Origin: Pseudomonas nicosulfuronedens
GTDB lineage: Bacteria > Pseudomonadota > Gammaproteobacteria > Pseudomonadales > Pseudomonadaceae
Length of the DNA: 64,000 bases
Assembly (NCBI RefSeq): GCF_005877905.1
Contig: NZ_SWDV01000003.1
Coordinates: 248,001-312,000, forward strand
Reading direction: 5' to 3'
In this document: piece by piece, positions 43,323 to 52,278 of the stretch
How the letters are laid out: each line of letters starts with the position of its first letter
Position numbering within the stretch: the stretch's first letter is position 1
Notes under the pieces: generated by a model
Databases searched by the model: none
Told to the model about the DNA's origin: nothing
Seen by the model: the letters and a program-made list of their open reading frames with translations, nothing else
Made by a program: the position numbers and the translations under genes

Positions 43323-45137
43323 ATGGAACATGGGACGAATTACCTGCAGTCGGCAGTGGTCTTCCTGCTTGCGGCGGTGTTCATGGTGCCGCTGGCCAAG
43401 CGCCTGCAACTCGGTGCCGTGCTGGGCTACCTGCTGGCCGGTGTAATCATCGGCCCCTACCTGCTGGGCCTGATCGACAATCCTGAAAGCGTCGCCAGCC
43501 TGTCCGAGCTGGGCGTCGTGCTGTTGCTCTTCATCATCGGCCTGGAGCTCTCGCCCAAGCGCCTGTGGGTGATGCGCAAGCAGGTGTTTGGCGTGGGCCT
43601 GGCGCAGGTGCTGCTCACTGGCCTGGCCATTGGCAGCGTCGCAGCGCTGGCCTTCGACATGCCGGTGAATACATCGGTCGTGCTGGGCGGCGGCTTGGCA
43701 CTGTCCTCCACCGCCTTCGGCCTGCAGATCCTCGCCGAACGCAAGGAACTGAACAGCCCCTACGGCCGCCTCGGCTTCGCCATCCTGCTGTTCCAGGACA
43801 TTGCCGCGATCCCGCTGATCGCGATGATCCCGCTGCTCGGCGCACGTGCCGATTCGGCGGCGCCCGGCGGTGACCTGGCCCACGTCATGGAAGTGGTCGG
43901 CAGCATCGCCGTGGTCGTCATCGGCGGGCGCTTCCTGCTGCGCCCGGTGTTCCGCTCGGTGGCCCGTACCGGTCAGGCCGACCTGTCCACCGCCACCGCG
44001 CTGCTGGTGGTAGTCGGCACCGCCTGGCTGATGGAGTGGGCCGGTGTGTCCATGGGCCTGGGCGCTTTCCTCGCCGGCCTGCTGCTGGCGGATTCGGAAT
44101 ACCGCCACGAACTGGAAGCGCAGATCGAACCCTTCAAGGGCCTGCTGCTCGGCTTGTTCTTCATCAGCGTGGGCATGAGCGCCGACCTTGGCCTGCTCAA
44201 GAGCGAGCCTCTCGTGGTGCTGGGCCTGACCCTCCTGCTGGTGGGCATCAAGTTGCCGCTGCTGTTCCTCATCGGCCGGCTGGCCGGCGGGCTGGACAAG
44301 GTCTCGGCAATCCGCCTGGGCGTTCTGCTGGGCGCCGGCGGTGAGTTCGCTTTCGTGGTGTTCAAGCTGGCCTTGGCCCAGGGGCTTATGGACGGCAAGC
44401 TGCATTCGTTGCTGGTGCTGTGCATCACTCTGTCCATGGCGATGACGCCGCTGCTGGTACTGGCGCTGGCGCGCAGCATCAAGCCCAAGCCCGCCGTGCT
44501 GCGCGAGCCGCCGCCGGAATACAGCCAATTGCCGGACGATGCACCGCGCGTGGTGATCGCCGGCATGGGGCGGATGGGCCAGGTGGTTGCCCGTATCATG
44601 CGCGCCCAGGGCGTACCCTTCGTGGCGCTGGACACTTCGGTGGATACCATCGAACTGACGCGCAGCTACGGCAACATCCCGATCTTCTACGGCGACCCGC
44701 TGCGCCCGGAAATCCTCCGTGCCGCCCAGGTGGAGAAGGCCGAGTTCTTCGTCGTCGCCACCGATGATCCGCAGACCAACATCGAGACCGCGCGCCTGGT
44801 GCGCAAGTTGTACCCGCACATCAAGGTCATCGGTCGGGCGCGCAACCGCCAGCACGTCTATCACTTGCTGGATGCCGACGCGACGCCGGTGCGCGAGACC
44901 TTCCACTCCAGCCTGGAGATGAGCCGTCTGCTGCTCACCGGCCTGGGCCTGAACGAGGAACAGGTCGGTGCACGCATCCGCCGCTTCAAGCGCCACGACG
45001 AAGCGGTGCTGATGGCCCAGTACCGCGTCTACGACGACGAGACCGCGGTGATCCAGACCGCCCGCGAAGCGCGCAAGGAACTGGAAACCCTGTTCGAGGC
45101 GGACCACCTCGAAGACCAGGGTATCGGTCACCACTGA
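43323..45137 (+). CDS. CPA2-family cation/proton antiporter, KefB/KefC-like
   Basis: The 604-residue protein has an N-terminal antiporter domain of about 12 membrane segments (LGYLLAGVIIGPYLLG, LLLFIIGLELSPKRLW, ALSSTAFGLQIL, GAGGEFAFVVFKLA). A C-terminal TrkA-N/RCK Rossmann domain follows (VVIAGMGRMGQVVARIM; residues about 405-530). This is the build of glutathione-gated K+/H+ antiporters. No KefF/KefG ancillary gene is adjacent, so glutathione control is unproven. Confidence 0.88.
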   Translation: MEHGTNYLQSAVVFLLAAVFMVPLAKRLQLGAVLGYLLAGVIIGPYLLGLIDNPESVASLSELGVVLLLFIIGLELSPKRLWVMRKQVFGVGLAQVLLTGLAIGSVAALAFDMPVNTSVVLGGGLALSSTAFGLQILAERKELNSPYGRLGFAILLFQDIAAIPLIAMIPLLGARADSAAPGGDLAHVMEVVGSIAVVVIGGRFLLRPVFRSVARTGQADLSTATALLVVVGTAWLMEWAGVSMGLGAFLAGLLLADSEYRHELEAQIEPFKGLLLGLFFISVGMSADLGLLKSEPLVVLGLTLLLVGIKLPLLFLIGRLAGGLDKVSAIRLGVLLGAGGEFAFVVFKLALAQGLMDGKLHSLLVLCITLSMAMTPLLVLALARSIKPKPAVLREPPPEYSQLPDDAPRVVIAGMGRMGQVVARIMRAQGVPFVALDTSVDTIELTRSYGNIPIFYGDPLRPEILRAAQVEKAEFFVVATDDPQTNIETARLVRKLYPHIKVIGRARNRQHVYHLLDADATPVRETFHSSLEMSRLLLTGLGLNEEQVGARIRRFKRHDEAVLMAQYRVYDDETAVIQTAREARKELETLFEADHLEDQGIGHH

Positions 45138-45219
45138 CTGGCCATTCCGCACATCGATAGTGCTGGGGCGGCGTGTGCGCCCCGGCGCATCCTCGGGCCT
45201 TCGCAACGGAGGCCCATCG

Positions 45220-46044
45220 ATGAGCGACTACCGCACTTTCACCCGCGAAGATCGCGACGGCGTTGCCGTGGTGAGCTTCAGTCACCCGCCGATCAACCTG
45301 GTCGACCGCGCCATGGTCATCGACCTGCTGCACCTGGCCGATGAGCTGGAGCGCGACAGCGACACCCGCGTGGTGCTGCTGCGCAGCGCCAACCCGGATT
45401 TCTTCCTTGCCCACTACGATCTCGGCAGCCAGCTGGACGCGCCGCCGATGAAGCTGCCTGCCGGCATGGCCAGCCCGCTCAGCGCGCTGTTCAGCCGCTT
45501 CAGCCGGCTGCCGCAGGTCACCATCGGCGAGTTGCGCGGCCGCGCGCGTGGTGCCGGCAGCGAATTCCTCCTGGCGCTGGACATGCGCTTTGCCTCCCGT
45601 GAGCGCGCGTTGCTCGGCCAGCCGGAAGTGGCGGTCGGCCTGTTACCCGGCGCGGGCGGCACAGTGCGCCTGGCGCAACTGCTGGGGCGGGGCAGGGCGC
45701 TGGAGGTCTGTCTGGGGGGGGAGGATTTCGACGCGGACACGGCGGAGCGCTATGGCTGGATCAACCGGGCGCTGCCGGACGCGGAGCTGGAAGGGTTCTG
45801 CGAGGCTCTGGCGCGACGCATCGCGGCCTTCCCGGCGGCGGGCATCGCCCATGTGAAGGCAGTGGTGGAGCAGGTGACGGCGGCTGATCAGGCAGCGCTG
45901 GTGGAGGAGTCGCAGCGCTTCGTCGGTGACATGTCCGCGCCGGGGACGCTGGAGCGGGTGCGCTGGATGATGGACAATGGCGGCCAGCAGGACGGGGAAC
46001 TGGAGCGCGACTTGGGAGCCGCGCTCGGGCGCTACCCGGGCTGA
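45220..46044 (+). CDS. Enoyl-CoA hydratase/isomerase family protein
   Basis: The 274-residue crotonase-fold protein has SHPPINLVDRAM, an oxyanion region (LRGRARGAGSEFLLALDMRF) and QPEVAVGLLPGAGGTVRLAQ. The substrate is unknown and no other fatty-acid genes are near. The ATG at 45220 has the Shine-Dalgarno ACGGAGG; the frame back to 45160 is not needed. Confidence 0.85.
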   Translation: MSDYRTFTREDRDGVAVVSFSHPPINLVDRAMVIDLLHLADELERDSDTRVVLLRSANPDFFLAHYDLGSQLDAPPMKLPAGMASPLSALFSRFSRLPQVTIGELRGRARGAGSEFLLALDMRFASRERALLGQPEVAVGLLPGAGGTVRLAQLLGRGRALEVCLGGEDFDADTAERYGWINRALPDAELEGFCEALARRIAAFPAAGIAHVKAVVEQVTAADQAALVEESQRFVGDMSAPGTLERVRWMMDNGGQQDGELERDLGAALGRYPG

Positions 46045-46063
46045 ATCGCTGGGGAGGGCTGCG

Positions 46064-46330
46064 TCACGCGGTCTTCGCCAGGATCGGTTCGTTCGCCACG
46101 GCGACCAGTACCGGCCGGGCTAGTTGGTGTTTCACCGCCGGACGCGGCTGACGGCTGACCGAGGGGCGCCGGTCGGGGATGACCACGGCCGAGCCCGGCG
46201 AACGCAGGGTCAGTACGGCGATGCCGCCGGCCAGCAGCGTGGTAGCGAGCACGACGCTGGCCAGGGCGACGTACAGCAGCAGCTCCACCAGGGAGCCAAC
46301 GAGCAGCAGGAAATCGAGAATGACTTGCAT
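46064..46330 (-). CDS. Small membrane protein of unknown function
   Basis: The 88-residue protein is hydrophobic at residues 3-48 (VILDFLLLVGSLVELLLYVAL, in two membrane segments), then basic and Pro-rich. I do not recognise the family. The ATG at 46330 has the Shine-Dalgarno GAGGACA. It is convergent with the crotonase gene. Confidence 0.6.
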   Translation of the reverse strand: MQVILDFLLLVGSLVELLLYVALASVVLATTLLAGGIAVLTLRSPGSAVVIPDRRPSVSRQPRPAVKHQLARPVLVAVANEPILAKTA

Positions 46331-46578
46331 GGTGGTGTCCTCTTGACGATCCGTTGGGGGCGTCTCGCGAGTAGCTTGTTCGCCCCTGCGGCCCGACTGC
46401 GGGGCCGGCGAATCTCCTGCCAGCGAGTTGATGGGGCCAAGATGCCGCGCGCGGACTATCAAGAGAACTGAATGCGTCGACTGGTGACTATCGACGTTAT
46501 CGATAGCGGCCGGAAGCCGCGAGTTAGAGAGGCGCCCTGGTTACTCGCGGGCGCCTGCGACCTTGGTCTGGTAGACGC

Positions 46579-47301
46579 TCAGAACTTCTCGCCCGGTTGC
46601 AGGAAGCGCCACTGGCCGACGGGCAGCTTGCCCATGGCAACGCCGCCCAGGCGCAGGCGGCGGATCGACACGGCGTGCAGGCCGACGGCACGGCACATGG
46701 CGGCAATCTGGCCGGGGCGGAACTGCTTGCCGGCGAAGCGCAGGCGGTTTTCGCTCTGCCAGCTGACCTTCAGCGGCGGCAGCTCGCGGCCATCGATGAG
46801 CATGCCGCGGCAGAGACGCTTCAGGCCGTTGTCGGCGATCTGCCCGCTGACTTCGACCACGTACTCGTGCTCGATATTGTCCGCCTCGTCCACCAGCCGG
46901 CGCTGCACGCCGCGGCTCTGGGTGTAGACCAGCAGGCCGCTGGCATCGGTCTCCAGCACGGTGGTGTTGAACTGGTGGCCGAAGTGCTTGCGCAGCAGGC
47001 GCTGCTGCAGGTTGTCCTCGGTCCAGCGCTTGTCCGGCGTCAGCAGTTGTTGGGCGGAGTTGGCGCCGTTGCCGCTGCCCAGGCCGACCGGCTTGTGCAC
47101 GAGGATGGTCACCGGCGGAATCGGATCGGGAGAGGCGCCCGGCAGCAGTTCGATGCGCTGGGTGTCGACCTTGAACTGCGGCTCCTCCACGCGCTGGCCG
47201 TCGACCGTGACCCAGCCACCCTCGATGTACAGCTCGGCGTCGCGGCGCGAACAGGGCAGCAGCTCGGCGAGGCGCTTGGACAGGCGGATGGCTTCGGACA
47301 T
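46579..47301 (-). CDS. RNA pseudouridine synthase, RsuA/RluF family
   Basis: The 240-residue protein has an N-terminal S4 RNA-binding domain (IRLSKRLAELLPCSRRDAELYIEGGWVTVDG in two parts) and a pseudouridine synthase core with the likely catalytic Asp in VLETDASGLLVYT and HEYVVEV downstream. It should isomerise uridine in rRNA or tRNA; the site is not predictable. The ATG at 47301 precedes MSEAIRLSKR; the frame continues to 47376 without a better start. Confidence 0.86.
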   Translation of the reverse strand: MSEAIRLSKRLAELLPCSRRDAELYIEGGWVTVDGQRVEEPQFKVDTQRIELLPGASPDPIPPVTILVHKPVGLGSGNGANSAQQLLTPDKRWTEDNLQQRLLRKHFGHQFNTTVLETDASGLLVYTQSRGVQRRLVDEADNIEHEYVVEVSGQIADNGLKRLCRGMLIDGRELPPLKVSWQSENRLRFAGKQFRPGQIAAMCRAVGLHAVSIRRLRLGGVAMGKLPVGQWRFLQPGEKF

Positions 47302-47405
47302 TTCGGGTAACCAGGCAGGGGAAAGCCGCCATTGTAACCGCAAGCCGGTGGAATGATCCGCGCCTTGGTCAGTCACAAGCTCAGACCAAGCAACGAGGAA
47401 GCGCG

Positions 47406-48029
47406 ATGCGGATCACTCTGATCGACGGCCTGGGTTGGGACCTGGACGAACAGGGCAGCGGCGGCCTGATCAACCGGCGCGGCGAGAAGGTGCACCTGCG
47501 CCAGGGCGACATGGACGGCGCCTGCGGGCCGTACTGCCTGGTGATGGCCATGCTCGCCCGCAACCAGTTGGCGCGGCGTCAGGCCAAGGGGTTGGCGCCG
47601 GTGGATTCGCGGACCCGCTACGGGCGGCTGATGGAGGCGCTGAACCAGCACGAGACGCTGGTGCGCGTCGGCACCACCGGCGCCGACCTGCTGGAGCTGC
47701 TCAAGGTCATCAGCGATAAGGAATATCGCGTCGAGCGCGGCAATGGTACGCGGATGGTCGAACTGACCCGGCGGCATCTGGAGGAGAACATTCCGGTGGT
47801 GTTGGGCTTCCACGGGCGCAAGGCCAGCGATATCCGCCACTGGTGTCTGGCGGTGGGGATGAGCGAGGACGCCTTCTTCCTGCTCGATCCTGCCCATGAC
47901 CTGCAGCGTGGGCTGGCCTGGAATGCGGTGCTCACCACCCAGGCCAATGGCTCGCGCTTCGGCTATCGCTACCTCAACGCGAAGGGTACCTGGGCGGTGA
48001 CGCTCAAGGAGATGGTCGCTCTGCTTTGA
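47406..48029 (+). CDS. Papain-fold (C39-like) protease-type protein, function unknown
   Basis: The 207-residue protein carries the signs of a C39-like cysteine peptidase: Q33, C40 in DGACGPYCLVMAML, H145 in IRHWCLAVG, and D161 in FFLLDPAHD. These are in the right order and spacing for a Cys-His-Asp triad. There is no signal peptide, membrane segment or ABC domain, so it is probably a cytosolic stand-alone enzyme. It lies divergent to the pseudouridine synthase gene. No substrate peptide gene is visible nearby. Confidence 0.65.
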   Translation: MRITLIDGLGWDLDEQGSGGLINRRGEKVHLRQGDMDGACGPYCLVMAMLARNQLARRQAKGLAPVDSRTRYGRLMEALNQHETLVRVGTTGADLLELLKVISDKEYRVERGNGTRMVELTRRHLEENIPVVLGFHGRKASDIRHWCLAVGMSEDAFFLLDPAHDLQRGLAWNAVLTTQANGSRFGYRYLNAKGTWAVTLKEMVALL

Positions 48030-48038
48030 GAGCGAGGC

Positions 48039-48647
48039 TCAGCGGGTGAAGCGGAACAGGTTGTAGCCGCCCAGTTGTTCGGGCACCAGCAGCACGAAGC
48101 CGTCGTAGGAGTTGCGCACCACGCCGACCACGTCGGTCTCGCGCGCCGCGGACTGCTCCAGCCCGCTATAGCCGACCTGTGGGTCGTCGTTGACCGAGGC
48201 GCCGCCGACGAACACCAACTGCTTGTCATCCAGGCGCTGCAGGTAGCCGCTGATGCGCTGCGAGCCACTGGTCTTCTCCAGGAACAGGCCCTTGGGCGTT
48301 TGCCGCACCGAGCACTTGAAGTTCGGGTAGCCATACAGCGCCTGGGCTTCGAGTTGCACCGAACGGCATTTCCAGTTGCCGGTGAGGGCAGCATCGGTGA
48401 GCGGTTCCGGGTCTTCCAGCACGATGCGGTAGAGGTTCAGCGCTTCGTTGCGGGTGGTTTCGTCTTCGCTCTGCTGGAGCTGGTCGAGCAGTTGCCTGAC
48501 CTGCGCGTCGAGGGTGGTCAGGCGTTGCTGGTCGGCGGCATTGACCACAGCCGGCCACACGATGGCAGCCTCTTCGGCGAAAGCCAGCGGGGAGAGCAGC
48601 AGGCCGGCAGTTAGCACGGCGGCAGTGAGGGAGCAGCGTTTGGACAT
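48039..48647 (-). CDS. Secreted DUF4893-like protein
   Basis: The 202-residue protein has a signal peptide ending AFAEE. A helical region (LTTLDAQVRQLLDQLQQSED) and a beta-rich domain follow (LTGNWKCRSVQL, YPNFKCSVRQTPKG, GYLQRLDDKQLVFVGGASV). The pattern fits DUF4893, of unknown function; the family call is from memory. Upstream in-frame ATGs at 48656 and 48677 are less likely. Confidence 0.68.
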   Translation of the reverse strand: MSKRCSLTAAVLTAGLLLSPLAFAEEAAIVWPAVVNAADQQRLTTLDAQVRQLLDQLQQSEDETTRNEALNLYRIVLEDPEPLTDAALTGNWKCRSVQLEAQALYGYPNFKCSVRQTPKGLFLEKTSGSQRISGYLQRLDDKQLVFVGGASVNDDPQVGYSGLEQSAARETDVVGVVRNSYDGFVLLVPEQLGGYNLFRFTR

Positions 48648-48700
48648 CGTGTGCATTCCGTTGCGGTGAATGCCCACGGCTCATGCCGCGGGCGAGGGGA

Positions 48701-49810
48701 TCAGGGGGTGGTCTGGCCGGGGGATTCGACCGGCGGCGGGGTGGGGGCTTCGCGCTCGTGGACCCAGGACATGAACAGCTCGTAACCCAGGGCCAGTACC
48801 ACCGGCCCGACAAACAGGCCAATGATGCCGTTGCTGAGCATGCCGCCCAGGGCGCCGATCAGGATCACCGGCATCGGTACCTTGCCGCCGCGGCCGAACA
48901 TCAGTGGCTTGAGCACGTTGTCGCTGAGGCCGCCGGCCATGGTCCATATCGTGAACAGGATGGCGACCAGCAGCGAATCGTTGGTCATGAACACATACAC
49001 GATCGCCGGCAGGGTGATCAGCACGACCGGCAACTGGGTGATCCCCAGCAGCAGGACGCCCAGGGCCAGCAGGCCGGCTCCGGGGATGCCCATGACGACG
49101 AAGCCCAGGCCCAGAATCATCGTCTGGATGAAGGCAACGCCTACCACACCCTGGGCGACTGCCCGAATGGTACCGGTGCACAACTCGGCCAGCCCAGGCC
49201 CGCGCTCCGGGCCGGAGATGCGGATGGCGATGTCGCAGGAAGTTCGGTTACCCAGTTCGCCGTAGGCCATGATGATCCCGGCGATGACGAACGCCGCGAG
49301 GAACTGCATCAGGCCCATGCCGGCGCCAGCCGCCTGGCCGGCCAGGGTCTTGGCTACGCCCTGCAGGTGCGGGGCCATCTGGTGGACCACGCCCATGAAG
49401 TCGGTGGCGACGCGGTTCCAGAAGGGATAGACGTACTGCCCGATCACAGGCCAGTTCTGCACCGAGTCCGGTGGCAGCGGGATCTGCAGGGTGCGGTTCT
49501 GGATGGCGTGGACCAGGTCGCGTACCGAGTCGGCCATCGACATGCCGATCACCACCACCGGCACCAGCAGGATCACCAGGCCCAGGATCACGATCAGCGT
49601 TGCCGCGCTGTTCGTCCGACCACCCAGCCAGCCGCTGAGCAACTGGTGCAGCGGGTAGAGGGTGATGGCGAGGATCACCGACCAGAGCATCAGATCGAGG
49701 AAGGGATGGAAGATGCGGAAGCAGAACAGGGCCAGCAATAGAATCAGACCGGCACGGATCAGCACATCGAGCAGGTTGCGCGACAGCAGCTTTTCCGGGG
49801 AGGGCATCAT
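48701..49810 (-). CDS. AI-2E family (PerM/TqsA-type) membrane transporter
   Basis: The 369-residue protein has about eight membrane segments with family motifs (LYPLHQLLSG, GVAFIQTMILGLGFVVMGIPGA in two parts, GLSDNVLKPLMFGRGGKVPM). The family includes autoinducer-2 exporters and Na+/H+ antiporters; the substrate here is unknown. The Shine-Dalgarno AAGGAG lies 7 nt before ATG 49810. Confidence 0.87.
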   Translation of the reverse strand: MMPSPEKLLSRNLLDVLIRAGLILLLALFCFRIFHPFLDLMLWSVILAITLYPLHQLLSGWLGGRTNSAATLIVILGLVILLVPVVVIGMSMADSVRDLVHAIQNRTLQIPLPPDSVQNWPVIGQYVYPFWNRVATDFMGVVHQMAPHLQGVAKTLAGQAAGAGMGLMQFLAAFVIAGIIMAYGELGNRTSCDIAIRISGPERGPGLAELCTGTIRAVAQGVVGVAFIQTMILGLGFVVMGIPGAGLLALGVLLLGITQLPVVLITLPAIVYVFMTNDSLLVAILFTIWTMAGGLSDNVLKPLMFGRGGKVPMPVILIGALGGMLSNGIIGLFVGPVVLALGYELFMSWVHEREAPTPPPVESPGQTTP

Positions 49811-49956
49811 GGGGGTGCTCCTTGCAAGGGGGCGCGATTCGGCCCAGTCCTAACTATCGGCGGACTCTGCCCGAGTGCAAGGTAATCAGGCAATAAAGCA
49901 GGATCGGTATTGCGGAGAGATCGTGAAAAACGCGGGAGGGAGCGGGGGAGGCGGGC

Positions 49957-49978
49957 AGCCTGCCGAGGGTCGGCAGGC
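49957..49978 (-). terminator. Stem-loop after the 66-residue gene
   Basis: GCCTGCCGA pairs with TCGGCAGGC across GGG. It lies just beyond the stop of the small - strand gene. There is no long U-run, so it may be a weak terminator or a stabilising hairpin. Confidence 0.5.
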
Positions 49979-49992
49979 TTGCCAGCGGGGTA

Positions 49993-50193
49993 TTACTTCT
50001 TGCCGAGGCTGATGTGGCGGCTCGGTGCGCCGTAGTTCTGACCGGTCACGCCCTTGGCGATCTGCTGGATCTCACCGCCGGAGTTCAGGAAGGCGGCGAT
50101 CTGGGCTTCCAGCGCTTCGCTGGTCGCGGTCGCGGCGGGGGCCTTGGGGGCGGCTTTCTGGCGGGTGGAGGGCTTGGTAGTCATATCTGCCAT
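49993..50193 (-). CDS. Small basic conserved protein
   Basis: The 66-residue protein has an Ala/Lys/Pro-rich N-terminus and a compact C-terminal motif (LEAQIAAFLNSGGEIQQIAKGVTG, given here in part, then YGAPSRHISLGKK). Similar small proteins exist in Pseudomonas, without a known function. The start is either 50193 (MADMTTK) or 50184 (MTTKPS). Confidence 0.6.
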   Translation of the reverse strand: MADMTTKPSTRQKAAPKAPAATATSEALEAQIAAFLNSGGEIQQIAKGVTGQNYGAPSRHISLGKK

Positions 50194-50350
50194 ACCTGTC
50201 TGCGCAAATTGGCCGCCCATTGTACATCAAACGAGCAGCTTTCGGGGCGCTTATGGAGCGAACGGTCCCGTTGCATTGCGTGAATCGTCTTTCGCGCGGT
50301 GCGTAATGGCGGTGCTACCCTCTGCCCATTCCGGCCGTTCAGAGCCCACC

Positions 50351-52120
50351 ATGTCCCTGTTGTCGTCCCGCCAGCGCAATGCCCTGCGCCTGGCTCGTTC
50401 GTTTCTCGCTCCCTACCGCTGGCGTGCCCTCGGTGCCTTGCTGGCGCTGCTGTTCACCGCGGCCATCACCCTGTCCCTGGGGCAGGGCATCCGCCTGCTG
50501 GTGGACCAGGGCTTCATCACCCAGTCCGAACAACTGCTCACCCGCGCCATCGTCATTTTCTTCCTGCTGGTGTTGTGCCTGGCGGTGGGTACCTTCGTGC
50601 GCTTCTACCTGGTGTCGTGGATCGGTGAGCGGTTCGTCGCCGACATCCGTCAGCGCGTGTTCGACCATCTGATCGAGTTGCACCCCGGCTTCTACGAGAA
50701 CAATCGCTCCTCGGAGATTCAGTCGCGCCTGACCGCCGACACCACGCTACTGCAGTCGGTGATCGGCTCCTCGCTGTCCATGGCGCTGCGCAACGTGCTG
50801 ATGCTGCTGGGCGGGATCATTCTGATGTTCTTCTCCAACGCCAAGCTGACCAGCATCGTGGTCGCTTCGCTGCCGTTGGTGATTGCGCCGATCCTGTTGT
50901 TCGGCCGTCGCGTGCGCAGCCTGTCGCGGCTCAGCCAGGACCGTGTGGCGGACGTCGGCAGCTATGTCGGCGAGTCTCTCGGCCAGATCAAGACGGTGCA
51001 GGCCTACAACCACCAGGCACAGGACCGCGCGCGCTTCGGTCGCACGGTGGAAGACGCCTTCGACACCGCGCGCAAGCGCATCCTGCAGCGCTCCTGGCTG
51101 GTCAGCGTGGTGATCCTGCTGGTACTTGGCGCGGTCGGCGTGATGCTCTGGGTGGGTGGCATGGACGTGATCGCCGGGCGTATCAGCCCCGGCGACCTGG
51201 CGGCCTTCGTGTTCTATAGCCTGATCGTCGGCATGGCCTTCGGCACGCTCAGCGAAGTGATCGGCGAGCTGCAGCGCGCCGCCGGCGCTGCCGAGCGCAT
51301 CGCCGAACTGTTGCGGGCGCGCAGCGAAATCCATGCGCCGGCCAGCGACTTGTTGCATTTGCCGGATCGCATCGCCGGAAGCATCGACCTGCAGGGCGTG
51401 CGTTTCGCCTATCCGTCGCGCCCAGAGCAGTGGGCTATCGACGGCATCGATCTGCGCGTGGAGCCAGGCGAGACCCTGGCGCTGGTCGGCCCGTCGGGCG
51501 CCGGCAAATCCACCCTGTTCGACCTGCTGCTGCGCTTCTACGACCCGCAGCAAGGGCGCATCCTGATCGACGGACAGCCCATTGTCCGGCTCGACCCGGC
51601 GGACCTGCGCCGCAGCTTCGCGCTGGTCTCGCAGAGCCCGGCGCTGTTCTTCGGCACGGTGGAAGAGAACATCCGCTACGGCCGCCCCGACGCCAGCGAT
51701 GCTGAAGTCGAGGCCGCCGCCCGCACGGTCCATGCCCATGAGTTCATCCTGCGCCTGCCGCAGGGCTACCAGACGCATCTGGGCGAAAGCGGCCTGGGAT
51801 TGTCCGGTGGCCAGCGCCAGCGTCTGGCGATTGCCCGTGCGTTGCTGGTGGACGCGCCTATCCTGTTGCTCGACGAGGCCACCAGTGCGCTGGATGCCGA
51901 GAGCGAGCACCTGATCCAGCAGGCACTGCCGGGACTGATGCGCGATCGCACCACGCTGGTGATCGCCCACCGCCTGGCCACGGTGCTCAACGCCGACCGC
52001 ATCGCGGTGATCGAGCACGGTCGCCTGGTGGCGCTGGGACGGCACGCCGAACTGGTGGTCAGCAACCCGTTGTATGCGCGTCTGGCGGAGCTTCAGTTCG
52101 GCCAGGCCGAGCATCTGTAG
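50351..52120 (+). CDS. MsbA-like ABC exporter (fused permease/ATPase)
   Basis: The 589-residue protein has six membrane helices then an ATPase domain: Walker A GPSGAGKS, signature LSGGQRQR and Walker B ILLLDEATSALD. It belongs to the lipid A/multidrug exporter group; the cargo is unknown. The start is ATG 50351; an in-frame ATG at 50306 would add 15 residues without a better ribosome site. The TAG stop (52118-52120) falls inside a dispersed palindromic repeat. Confidence 0.88.
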   Translation: MSLLSSRQRNALRLARSFLAPYRWRALGALLALLFTAAITLSLGQGIRLLVDQGFITQSEQLLTRAIVIFFLLVLCLAVGTFVRFYLVSWIGERFVADIRQRVFDHLIELHPGFYENNRSSEIQSRLTADTTLLQSVIGSSLSMALRNVLMLLGGIILMFFSNAKLTSIVVASLPLVIAPILLFGRRVRSLSRLSQDRVADVGSYVGESLGQIKTVQAYNHQAQDRARFGRTVEDAFDTARKRILQRSWLVSVVILLVLGAVGVMLWVGGMDVIAGRISPGDLAAFVFYSLIVGMAFGTLSEVIGELQRAAGAAERIAELLRARSEIHAPASDLLHLPDRIAGSIDLQGVRFAYPSRPEQWAIDGIDLRVEPGETLALVGPSGAGKSTLFDLLLRFYDPQQGRILIDGQPIVRLDPADLRRSFALVSQSPALFFGTVEENIRYGRPDASDAEVEAAARTVHAHEFILRLPQGYQTHLGESGLGLSGGQRQRLAIARALLVDAPILLLDEATSALDAESEHLIQQALPGLMRDRTTLVIAHRLATVLNADRIAVIEHGRLVALGRHAELVVSNPLYARLAELQFGQAEHL

Positions 52121-52193
52121 GAGCGAGCTTGCTCGCGAGCTGCTTAACTCCGGAGCGGCTGGAAAGCACGGCTCGCGAGCAGGCTCGCTCCCA
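52117..52193. repeat. GTAGGAGCGAGCTTGCTCGCGA-type palindrome overlapping a stop codon
   Basis: The left arm TAGGAGCGAGCTTGCTCGCG pairs with CGCGAGCAGGCTCGCTCC at the right, and an A-run follows. Its first TAG is the stop codon of the ABC exporter. Similar copies are at 60611-60679 and, as one arm only, at 56586-56609. Confidence 0.85.
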
Positions 52194-52278
52194 CAAAAAA
52201 AGCCGGCGTTCGGCGGCTTGAGGCGCATCCTCGCATCAATGCGCGTAGAATGCCCGCCCCGTTCACGAGGTAAGCGTC

